27,102 nt of DNA from a virus, in IMG/VR virus record IMGVR_UViG_3300033153_005706, positions 1-27,102 of that record, one strand, 5' to 3'. The position numbers and the translations under genes are program-made. Positions 15,765 to 21,967 of this stretch are shown in pieces. The notes below the pieces were generated by a model. It was not told the origin of the DNA, made no database searches, and worked only from the letters and a program-made list of their open reading frames with translations. The stretch's first letter is position 1, and each line of letters opens with the position of its first letter.

Positions 15765-16108
15765 TGGCCCGCACAGTTCGTCCTGTGGTTACAGTACATG
15801 AGATAATCAGTCGTCCAGAATACGCAGCTGGAAAGCTAGAGGCATCCACGCAGGCCGCAAATGATTATTCTGCCGCTGGCTATGGCATGGCGTCTGTGAT
15901 GGCTTTGTGGCTTATTGCAAGTCGGGTCATCAAGCATGCTGCTGGGCCGTATGGCGGTATCATTGATGCGGTATCTGGTATTTTCAAAACAAATAAAACA
16001 AAAACAGTCGCCGCCGATATGGAAGGCCGCGAGATCGTGTACCCTGACGATAGTAACAAGAGCCATAGTCGAGCCGTGCGGCATGCAATAGACCCGCCAG
16101 ACACTTGA
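15761..16108 (+). CDS. Small membrane protein
   Basis: A 115-residue protein. A hydrophobic segment at about 39-55 (GYGMASVMALWLIASRVI), followed by an amphipathic stretch (GGIIDAVSGIF), gives at least one membrane pass. The remainder is polar. ATG 15761 overlaps the lipoprotein stop; ATG 15764 is an alternative. A holin or spanin-like role is possible from context, but no diagnostic motif is seen. Confidence 0.6.
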   Translation: MMARTVRPVVTVHEIISRPEYAAGKLEASTQAANDYSAAGYGMASVMALWLIASRVIKHAAGPYGGIIDAVSGIFKTNKTKTVAADMEGREIVYPDDSNKSHSRAVRHAIDPPDT

Positions 16109-16207
16109 TAGAGGCGCGATCCCAGTAATGGCCCTGCACTGGTAAAACATGGCTGGCTCACCCTCTGCGCCGTCGTGGCTCAGGGGGCTTTTATGTAGGG
16201 GCTACGA

Positions 16208-16711
16208 ATGAATATGACAGCGCGAGAGCGGTCAATGACCAACAGAGCAGCCACCCGCAAGGGCGCACGGATAGAGACGCTGGCGGCGAGCACACTTAGC
16301 GCCATGGGCCTGCTTGAGGTGGAGCGCATAGAAACAGGCTGGACGGTACACAGAAAAGGCAGGCGCATCATTTCAGCGCATCCGAATAAAAAGGTTGCCG
16401 CTGACCTCTCTGCATTTATGCCAGCCGATGCGCGCGGCGTTCGTATTGAGTGCAAATATCGAGGCGACTCCCGCTTGAGCCATTCGGATTTAGAAGACCA
16501 TCAAAGGGCCGCGCTCAATCGTTGCGCGGCTTTGGGCGGTGTTGCTCTACTTGTGTTTGCTTGCCCACATGGCCTATGGGTGCTGCCGCATCATATAGAG
16601 GGGTGGCGGCGCATGCATCCGCTTACTCCAGAGATCGCGCGAGCGCATGCCTTGAATAGCCTAGCTGATATTGTCGAGGCCTATAAGCCGTTCGTTATGC
16701 GTCAGAAATAA
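16208..16711 (+). CDS. RecU-like Holliday-junction nuclease
   Basis: The 167-residue protein has the PD-(D/E)XK layout of RecU-type resolvases: E23 in KGARIETLAAS, D66 in VAADLSAF, E81-x-K83 in VRIECKYRG, and Q99 in EDHQRAALNRC, followed by GGVALLVFACPHGLWVLP. The family cleaves four-way or branched DNA, which phages need before packaging or after recombination. AGGGG lies six bases before ATG 16208. It is the last gene of the rightward block and overlaps the convergent gene at 16695 by 17 bases. Confidence 0.75.
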   Translation: MNMTARERSMTNRAATRKGARIETLAASTLSAMGLLEVERIETGWTVHRKGRRIISAHPNKKVAADLSAFMPADARGVRIECKYRGDSRLSHSDLEDHQRAALNRCAALGGVALLVFACPHGLWVLPHHIEGWRRMHPLTPEIARAHALNSLADIVEAYKPFVMRQK

Positions 16712-17165
16712 GCATCGGCATATCACTATAAAGCAAGGGGTATTCTTCCCCTGTTTCCATTTCCTTGATAGTGATGCCTACGCTTATGCGCTGCAATCCC
16801 TCTGTATTGATAAGCAGGCGCTCGTGAGTTTTGGCATATTCGTATTCCTGCGATTCGCCTATTTCTGGGCGCACCCCTAGAGTGCGCGCGTCCATTAGAT
16901 CAATGGTAACACCATCATAATATGCATCAGCGCTTACGCCTGTAATGTAAAAGTTAAGGCGCTGGCTTCCGTCATTTTGCAGTATCAGGAATAAGCGTGC
17001 AGTGTCGTCATCCCATGGGTGCAGCTCTGCCCTAACGATAGACACATCATGCTCTACCTGTGGCAATGGGTCTGGGCGTATTGGCGCGCCGTCTTGATCG
17101 TTTGAATCTCCGCTGCCAGAATTACAGCCAGCAAGCATGGTTAATATAATAAATAAATATCTCAT
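16695..17165 (-). CDS. Putative phage lipoprotein
   Basis: A 156-residue protein beginning MRYLFIILTMLAGCNSGSGD, a lipoprotein signal with lipobox LAGC (Cys14), then an acidic linker and a beta-rich domain (RLFLILQNDGSQRLNFYITG). It is the most distal gene of the leftward block, beyond the terminator that follows ssb, and would be expressed by read-through or its own promoter. Lysogenic or early phage lipoproteins often block superinfection at the outer membrane; that is only a possibility here. I do not recognise the mature domain. Confidence 0.65.
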   Translation of the reverse strand: MRYLFIILTMLAGCNSGSGDSNDQDGAPIRPDPLPQVEHDVSIVRAELHPWDDDTARLFLILQNDGSQRLNFYITGVSADAYYDGVTIDLMDARTLGVRPEIGESQEYEYAKTHERLLINTEGLQRISVGITIKEMETGEEYPLLYSDMPMLISDA

Positions 17166-17185
17166 ATTTGTACTCCGTCTATAAT

Positions 17186-17227
17186 AAAAACCCTGCCGCC
17201 AGAACGAACACGCAAGCGGCGGCAGGG
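17186..17227 (-). terminator. Intrinsic terminator after ssb (leftward)
   Basis: Bases 17191-17200 and 17218-17227 form a perfect ten-pair GC-rich stem with a 17-base loop. On the minus strand it is followed by TTTTTATTAT (from 17190 downward). It lies 110 bases past the ssb stop and immediately before the lipoprotein gene, so it should reduce transcription of that gene. Confidence 0.75.
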
Positions 17228-17336
17228 GTGCGACGAATGCCGCGAAGAAAAGTCCACCATGCGGATTTTAGGAATAGTCGTTTTGACGATCCGCACGATG
17301 GGGCGGCGCAGTGTGCGCCTGAGTTAAAGTGGGGTA

Positions 17337-17795
17337 TCAGAATGGCGGTTCGTCTGACCCAAGGTCGGCAGCTGCTGGCGTTTGCGGAGCGCTATTAGCA
17401 TTTGACGCTCCGCTAGCAGCCTTATTGCCGCCCCGCGCTCCGCCACCGTCGGCCTTGTCGCCCCAGTCGATAAAGTTAACCTGCTCGGCCACAACGCCCA
17501 GCTTGCTCCGCTGGGCGCCGCCGTTCTTGTCTTCCCAAGTGTCGAGTTTTAGGCGGCCTTCCACATGCACATTGCGGCCCTTGTCGAGATACTGCCCGCA
17601 AAGTTCCGCTGTGCGGCCCCAACAAGTCACCTCTACAAATGTAGTCTCTTCCTTTTGCTCACCATCGCGGCCTTTGTATTTGCGATTAATAGCCAGCCCG
17701 AAATTGCAGACGGCTTGTTCATTAGCTAAAAACTTAACCTCTGGGCATCGAGTTAAGTTGCCTGCAAGCATGACCTTATTAATTGAGAGTGGCAT
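17337..17795 (-). CDS. ssb: Single-stranded DNA-binding protein
   Basis: The 152-residue protein is a standard SSB: MPLSINKVMLAGNLTRCPEV, then TFVEVTCWGRTAELCGQYL and KGRNVHVEGRLKLDTWEDK form the OB fold (about 1-108). A Gly/Ala/Asn-rich linker follows, and the acidic tip ends SDEPPF, which binds partner proteins. It coats ssDNA during phage replication and recombination. AGGAGG precedes the ATG by six bases. The terminator at 17186-17227 ends its transcript. Confidence 0.93.
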   Translation of the reverse strand: MPLSINKVMLAGNLTRCPEVKFLANEQAVCNFGLAINRKYKGRDGEQKEETTFVEVTCWGRTAELCGQYLDKGRNVHVEGRLKLDTWEDKNGGAQRSKLGVVAEQVNFIDWGDKADGGGARGGNKAASGASNANSAPQTPAAADLGSDEPPF

Positions 17796-17869
17796 AGTGC
17801 CTCCTGTATCGTGCCGCGTTTGCGGCGGTTGATTATTGTATTATGTTCGTTGCTTTTTCCAGATCAAGA

Positions 17870-18019
17870 TCAAACTACCACCGCGTCTACATCATCTTGA
17901 TGGCATCGGGTATATAGCCCGCTGCTGTCGATCCGAACGCCGTCTATGCCGCGCAGAAGGCGCTCGTTTATTTCGTGTTTTCTACGGTAAAAATCAACTG
18001 ACTGATATTTGTCACACAT
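17870..18019 (-). CDS. Small early protein (49 residues), start uncertain
   Basis: ATG at 18019 is preceded by AGGAG six bases away, so MCDKYQSVDFYRRKHEINER and onward is the best-supported product; it ends DDVDAVVV. The same frame is open upstream to ATG 18127, which overlaps the previous stop (ATGA) and would give 85 residues. The region between 18042 and 18083 looks like a terminator, which argues for the shorter form. Possibly both are made. No family recognised. Confidence 0.5.
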   Translation of the reverse strand: MCDKYQSVDFYRRKHEINERLLRGIDGVRIDSSGLYTRCHQDDVDAVVV

Positions 18020-18041
18020 TATTAGCTCCTGTATTTTGAGT

Positions 18042-18083
18042 AAAAACCCCTCTCGCCCCGCACGCAAATGAGGGCAGGAGAGG
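18042..18083 (-). terminator. Possible intrinsic terminator upstream of the 49-residue gene
   Basis: On the minus strand an imperfect stem (CCTCTC and GCCC pairing with GGGC and GAGAGG, bases 18047-18059 with 18072-18083) is followed by TTTTT (18042-18046). It lies inside the longer form of the frame at 17870-18127, so it is either a terminator or attenuator, or a chance hairpin in coding DNA. Confidence 0.45.
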
Positions 18084-18123
18084 CGCGCAGCTACACCGCT
18101 GATTTCCATGCTTAGCTTGATCC

Positions 18124-18381
18124 TCATGCCTGCACCTTGCTTATCGACATGCATACATACCCAGCCTCAAGGCCAAACCCCTCATGAATATAATCAATGG
18201 AGTATTTGACCATAGCATCAATCATCCCGCTATAAGCATTGTAATCATCGCTCTCAATCGGCAAAAAGCGTATAGTGTCGCCCGTTTGAAAGTCACGATC
18301 TTTCTTCCGTATTTCATATGTTTTCCTGCCCTCAAGTATGTGGATAAGATAACCCTGTTTTATTTTTAGATTATGATTCAT
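18124..18381 (-). CDS. DUF3850 / ASCH-like small protein
   Basis: The 85-residue protein reads MNHNLKIKQGYLIHILEGRK then TYEIRKKDRDFQTGDTIRFL, the signature of DUF3850 proteins (ASCH/PUA-like fold: a lysine-rich beta start, GxKTxEIRKxDRDFxxGD). ASCH-like folds are generally thought to bind RNA or nucleotides; for this phage family the role is unknown. The protein is compact and probably complete. It overlaps neighbours by four bases (ATGA) on both sides. Confidence 0.75.
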   Translation of the reverse strand: MNHNLKIKQGYLIHILEGRKTYEIRKKDRDFQTGDTIRFLPIESDDYNAYSGMIDAMVKYSIDYIHEGFGLEAGYVCMSISKVQA

Positions 18382-18623
18382 GACTGCACCTCCGTAGTAG
18401 CTCGCCGCATGTCTTGCTCCGCGATCCGCTCGCGTAGTATGCGGGTCACATTCTTAGCTGCTATACTGCGCTCAGCGTCCACTCTGCGCGCCTCCAGTGC
18501 ACCAGCTTCGTATGCCTCCCGTGCATTCCTGCGCGCATCTGATTGCACAGCTCTGGACAGTATCCAGCCAGCAGCAGCTCCGAATAAAAAACATGCTGCT
18601 CCGAAAATCTCAATTGCAGACAT
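18378..18623 (-). CDS. Small membrane-anchored helical protein
   Basis: An 81-residue protein. Residues about 5-24 (EIFGAACFLFGAAAGWILSR) are a single membrane anchor; the rest is a charged Arg/Ala/Glu helix (ARRNAREAYEAGALEARRVD). The topology is like an inner-membrane spanin, but its place among early genes argues for another role, such as membrane tethering of replication or host takeover factors. A G-rich site precedes the ATG. Function unknown. Confidence 0.6.
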   Translation of the reverse strand: MSAIEIFGAACFLFGAAAGWILSRAVQSDARRNAREAYEAGALEARRVDAERSIAAKNVTRILRERIAEQDMRRATTEVQS

Positions 18624-18625
18624 GG

Positions 18626-18880
18626 CTACCCCCCTATTTCTTGCGCTGATTCAATGGAGCCAGCAGTTCTAACCGTTATAACGACAGTCTTGTCGTCACT
18701 AAAACCAGCATGAGGCAGTACGAGAATACCATCTTCGCAGCGGCAATGGACAAACTCAGCCACGGCAACGAGAGCAGCTCTTGTTACATCCGTTTTATGC
18801 TCACCCCACTTGTCAGACTTACGCTTATTGCCTGCGATTATTTGGCGCGTTAGGCCCTGGTATTCTATATGGGTGCTCAT
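18626..18880 (-). CDS. Small early protein of unknown function
   Basis: An 84-residue protein. MSTHIEYQGLTRQIIAGNKR is followed by KSDKWGEHKTDVTRAALVAV, CRCEDGILVLPHAGFSDDKT and a short C-terminal beta segment. I recognise no family. The start overlaps the upstream zinc-ribbon gene by four bases, and a two-base gap precedes the downstream gene, so it belongs to the same operon. Confidence 0.6.
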   Translation of the reverse strand: MSTHIEYQGLTRQIIAGNKRKSDKWGEHKTDVTRAALVAVAEFVHCRCEDGILVLPHAGFSDDKTVVITVRTAGSIESAQEIGG

Positions 18881-19521
18881 GCGTCCACCTCGACATTTTC
18901 AGCTGTATTTGAGATCTGTTCAAACCACTCCGTCGCACAAATGGCCTCTTCTGCCTCTTCCATCGTGTGGGGGGATGATATACCAAGTCCACCTTGAGAA
19001 TGGTAGACAAACTTCCACTTCCTTACCGTTTTCTTTTTGATAGTGGCTTTCCACTCCCATGCGTTAACCATAGGCTGTCGGTCTGAGTCGTTGTCATCAG
19101 CAATAATATAAAAATCGCCGTCAATCTCTTTTGCCGATAAGTCACTGTGATTCTCAAAAACAAGCGTCTTGCCGTCAATCATAGCTTTAGCCATCTCGAC
19201 CTGCGTTAGGTATTTCTTTTCTTCTGGCTCCTCTTCCGTAATCTGCCCGCATTCGTCGCAGTTCCATACATCTTTTGGCTCATTGTATGGCGTTACGGCA
19301 ACGATCTTTTTGCAATCTGAGCAATAGATATTCTTTGTTTTCGCTTCTGATTCTGACATTTCTTTCTCCTTTGGTATTCGTTCGAAGTGACCGTTTAGGC
19401 CATCTTGGCGTTCGTCATCCATACACGGCCTGCAATTGAGGTTCTCGTATACACATTTTGAGCAGCTATTACGCCAGTTCTCGACAAAGTGCATGCCTTC
19501 TGGGCATTCGTTAGTGTTCAT
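18877..19521 (-). CDS. Cys-rich protein with zinc ribbon; probable two starts
   Basis: The 214-residue frame has two zinc-binding segments: residues about 6-33 (C..., NSCSKCVYENLNCRPC) and a ribbon at about 67-92 (IYCSDCKKIVAV, WNCDECGQI). The C-terminal part includes VEMAKAMIDGKTLVFENHSD and a beta-rich end (KFVYHSQGGLGISSPHTMEE). AGGGGCGG precedes ATG 19521. A second, stronger AAAGGAG site precedes an in-frame ATG at 19359, which would give 160 residues without the first Cys cluster. The first cluster resembles small stand-alone phage Cys proteins, so the frame may be a fusion. Function unknown. Confidence 0.65.
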   Translation of the reverse strand: MNTNECPEGMHFVENWRNSCSKCVYENLNCRPCMDDERQDGLNGHFERIPKEKEMSESEAKTKNIYCSDCKKIVAVTPYNEPKDVWNCDECGQITEEEPEEKKYLTQVEMAKAMIDGKTLVFENHSDLSAKEIDGDFYIIADDNDSDRQPMVNAWEWKATIKKKTVRKWKFVYHSQGGLGISSPHTMEEAEEAICATEWFEQISNTAENVEVDA

Positions 19522-19530
19522 TTACCGCCC

Positions 19531-20487
19531 CTAGTAAACCAAGGTTGTATTAGCTATTTGCCCATTAACGAGCATCTTAATGATTATCTTGCCCGTTGTC
19601 TCGTCGGCTCCGCATTGCATGAGCGTTGCCAGTATTTTATTATTCACACTCTTGCGGTGCTCAAGATCTGCCGCGCGATCCGCGTCGGCTTTTTCCACTG
19701 CGTCGGCCTCGGCCTTGGCTGCCGCATCTTTGCGGGCCTGTGCGTCGATGATGGCTTGCTTTTCCGCCTCGGCCTTGGCCTGTGCGTCAATGCGCGCTTG
19801 CTCTACGCGCTGAGCCTCAGCCTGTTTTTCTTCCTGCGCTTTTTTGATGGCCTCGGCGTGTTCGCGCTCTTTTGCCTCGGCGGCTTGTTCGGCTGCGACT
19901 TTTGCCTGCGTTACTTTTTCGCGGGCCAAAAACTCAGCGCGCTCTTGCGCGGCCTTGGCCTCTTGTTCTTCGCGGACCTTCTGTGCAGCCGCCTCCAGCG
20001 CCTCGCGTTCCTTTTTCGCCTCAGCCTCTTTGCGTGCTGCTTCTGCTGCGTCACGCTCGGCCTTTTCGGCGCGTAGCTGTTCGAGCTCTGCCAGCTCAGC
20101 GGCGCGCTTGGCTTCCCGCTCGGCCTCTTCTGCGTCGATTGCTGCCTGCCTGGCTGCCGCCTCTGCTTCTTCTATTTCGGTAACTGGGCGGCGTACTTCA
20201 ACTTTTAGTGCGTCCAATTCATCGCGCATTTTTTTACGCTCTACATCTACAGCCTTGACAGTTTTTTGTGCCTCCGCCTTAAGTTCGATCCCTTTTTTAT
20301 CGAGGTAGGCTTTTGATGACGCGACTTTTGCGGCCATGGAAATGATAAGGCGGCGGCCCGATGGCGTGGCGGCATCCTCATGTTTCACCGCTTCCGTTTC
20401 AGCCTTAATCTGCGCGATAACTTCATCCATGCCACCATTAAAAATAGCGGGAAAGTTCAGTTTTTCGATTGTTTCGAGAGTGCTCAT
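19531..20487 (-). CDS. Long coiled-coil early phage protein
   Basis: A 318-residue protein. The N-terminal 50-105 region, RRLIISMAAKVASSKAYLDK and VDVERKKMRDELDALKVEVR, occurs in a widespread early siphophage family. Residues about 105-275 are an Ala/Glu/Lys/Gln coiled coil, often mis-annotated as TolA-like by composition. The C-terminal block, MQCGADETTGKIIIKMLVNG, ends with IANTTLVY, which is also conserved in the family. AGGAGCTAC precedes the start. These genes commonly sit near recombination genes, but the role is not established. Confidence 0.75.
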   Translation of the reverse strand: MSTLETIEKLNFPAIFNGGMDEVIAQIKAETEAVKHEDAATPSGRRLIISMAAKVASSKAYLDKKGIELKAEAQKTVKAVDVERKKMRDELDALKVEVRRPVTEIEEAEAAARQAAIDAEEAEREAKRAAELAELEQLRAEKAERDAAEAARKEAEAKKEREALEAAAQKVREEQEAKAAQERAEFLAREKVTQAKVAAEQAAEAKEREHAEAIKKAQEEKQAEAQRVEQARIDAQAKAEAEKQAIIDAQARKDAAAKAEADAVEKADADRAADLEHRKSVNNKILATLMQCGADETTGKIIIKMLVNGQIANTTLVY

Positions 20488-20496
20488 TTGTAGCTC

Positions 20497-21057
20497 CTAT
20501 TTATTTGCCGCGACAAGGCGGCGCTTTTGCTCGTAATGTGACGGGAAGTTCAATACAGCAAACTCTCCGTGATACCTGAGTGCCGCAATGTCATACGCCA
20601 CAGCGGCGGACTTCTCGTCATCAAAATACCCTAAGTATATCTGTCTGCCGTCTTTTTTGACGGCAGCTTGCCATGGAGCGGTATTCCTACTCCTTGCAAA
20701 GGAGACCCCTTTATATACTGACGATTTCCCAGATCTCTTTTTTGTATTCATGATATTCTGAGAAATATTACACGCCCTAAGGTTTTCTATCCTATTATTT
20801 AATTTATTACCATCAATATGATCAATCATCTCTGGCAGATATCCGCAATGCATTGCAAATACAATGCGATGAACAAGAAGCTGTTTATATCTAAAGCTAA
20901 CCGCTCTATACCCAGCATTGTTGACAAAGCCAGCAACACCCCCAAGGAGTGCTCTGGAATTCCTTTGAACCCTATTCCTAAGAACACCGTCGTCGTAAAC
21001 AAACGCCGTCTCTATCCCAGCTAGGCAGCTCAGTGATCTATTGTATTTAATAGGCAT
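20497..21057 (-). CDS. HNH homing endonuclease with AP2 DNA-binding domain
   Basis: A 186-residue protein. The HNH core is at about 63-95: VHRIVFAMHCGYLPEMIDHI, DGNKLNNRIENLR, with catalytic-type H80 and N91-region residues. The AP2 domain is at about 114-172: KGVSFARSRNTAPWQAAVKK, YLGYFDDEKSAAVAYDIAAL, GEFAVLNFP. It is a free-standing selfish endonuclease that nicks or cuts specific DNA and spreads by repair. It would have inserted into the leftward operon. AGAAGGAG precedes the ATG, and 9 bases separate it from the coiled-coil gene. Confidence 0.9.
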   Translation of the reverse strand: MPIKYNRSLSCLAGIETAFVYDDGVLRNRVQRNSRALLGGVAGFVNNAGYRAVSFRYKQLLVHRIVFAMHCGYLPEMIDHIDGNKLNNRIENLRACNISQNIMNTKKRSGKSSVYKGVSFARSRNTAPWQAAVKKDGRQIYLGYFDDEKSAAVAYDIAALRYHGEFAVLNFPSHYEQKRRLVAANK

Positions 21058-21213
21058 GTTCTATGCTCCTTCTCCCGCGCATCATTTAGCGAGTAATAGC
21101 TGATCTTTTTTTTGAATAATGGCTGGCGAAACAGTCGGGCGGGAAAGTGCGCGCCCTCTGGATCAAGTGTCCAGTGCTTACCGCTGCCACATTGGGCAAC
21201 GATAGCGTTGGCT

Positions 21214-21495
21214 TTATGTTGGGCCTGCAAAGCTCCAGCCCTCGACCCGTGATCCGTCTTTTTTGTGGGCTGTGAGCAGGCCACCATGCCAGCGGAAACA
21301 AGTGCCGTTCAGTTCAAAGTTTAGATCTTTTGGGAATGCTGCCCCGCAGCTATTAGGCTGTCCACCGTATGGACGGCGCTTTTCCTGCGCGGCCCAGTAA
21401 ATCTTTTTCGTGTAAAAATCGGCGCTTGCTGTGATTTGCACGCCACTTTCATATGTGCAAATTATCTTGTCGGCTCGGTGAAATCCATAGCTCAT
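21214..21495 (-). CDS. Small early protein, first of the leftward block
   Basis: A 93-residue protein starting MSYGFHRADKIICTYESG and ending GWSFAGPT. A TTG at 21546 in frame would extend it but has no binding site; the ATG at 21495 has a weak AAAAGAG site. Aromatic residues and two Cys are present, but no recognised motif. It lies downstream of the leftward promoter at 21644-21671. Between its stop and the homing endonuclease start (21058-21213) I see no well-supported gene. Confidence 0.5.
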   Translation of the reverse strand: MSYGFHRADKIICTYESGVQITASADFYTKKIYWAAQEKRRPYGGQPNSCGAAFPKDLNFELNGTCFRWHGGLLTAHKKDGSRVEGWSFAGPT

Positions 21496-21638
21496 TTTGA
21501 CTCTTTTCTGCGCAGTTCGTCGCGCTTTCGTTATCCGCACCCTCAAGATGCGGTGATCATTTCGTTGAAGCCAACAAAATGGTCAGGAAAGATTTTGTCT
21601 GGCCCCTGCTGCGAGTTGCCATGTTTTCTTTGCTGATG

Positions 21639-21691
21639 CTTAGACTATAGAGTGGAAGGGGGTGAATGCAAGAGTTTTCTTTATAGCTAAG
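21639..21691. promoter_or_regulatory. Inverted repeat, possible operator, in the divergent control region
   Basis: CTTAGACTATA (21639-21649) and TATAGCTAAG (21682-21691) are inverted copies differing by one extra base. They flank the -35 box and overlap the -10 box of the leftward promoter. TTAGACT also recurs directly at 21692-21698. The arrangement suits a regulator binding between the two early blocks, but no repressor gene is visible here. Confidence 0.45.
21644..21671 (-). promoter_or_regulatory. Leftward sigma70-like promoter
   Basis: On the minus strand, TTGCAT (21666-21671) and TATAGT (21644-21649) are separated by 16 bases. This would drive the leftward block beginning at the gene ending at 21214. 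I found no equally good rightward promoter in 21496-21744; transcription of the rightward genes may start from a weaker site. Confidence 0.6.
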
Positions 21692-21744
21692 TTAGACTTG
21701 CTTTAATGATGATGAGCGCTATCAATAAAGCAGGAGGTGCAGCT

Positions 21745-21966
21745 ATGCATATAATCAAAAACGCCCCACAACAGGGGCGCAAGCCGAAGTATCCATTTGA
21801 TGTCATGAAGAAGGGCGATGCGTTTGAGGTCATCGGGGATGATGCACCGAAGCAGGCCGCATCAATCTATACGAGCGCAAAGAAGCGTGGGTATAAGGTG
21901 AGTGTGAAGCTCATAGAGGGTGGATATCGTGTTCAGATGCTTGGGCGCATTGAAGGCGAGATGTAA
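21745..21966 (+). CDS. Small conserved early phage protein
   Basis: A 73-residue protein. AGGAGG is followed seven bases later by ATG 21745; an upstream in-frame start at 21706 is less likely. The sequence KYPFDVMKKGDAFEVIGDD, then ASIYTSAKKRGYKVSVKLIE and GGYRVQMLGRI, matches a recurrent small phage family (YPFxxMxxGDxF ... GGxRV). The basic, beta-alpha character suggests nucleic acid binding, but the function is unknown. It is the first rightward early gene and precedes the replication gene by one base. Confidence 0.65.
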   Translation: MHIIKNAPQQGRKPKYPFDVMKKGDAFEVIGDDAPKQAASIYTSAKKRGYKVSVKLIEGGYRVQMLGRIEGEM

Positions 21967-21967
21967 G

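Noticed and set aside
16109-16207. Possible tRNA or terminator in the gap before the RecU-like gene
   Set aside because: No cloverleaf can be drawn and the CCCTCTG/CAGGGG pairing is short and not followed by a clean T-run.
17228-17336. Small gene between ssb and its terminator
   Set aside because: Only short frames without a Shine-Dalgarno site; best read as the 3' untranslated end of the ssb transcript.
19489-20308. Long plus-strand frames opposite the coiled-coil gene
   Set aside because: Cys/Ser/Leu/Phe-rich shadows of Ala/Glu/Lys codons on the other strand.
21030-21287. 85-residue minus-strand frame between the first leftward gene and the homing endonuclease
   Set aside because: It overlaps the upstream gene by 74 bases and the endonuclease start by 28, has no clear ribosome site and no family; could be a relic but is not supported.
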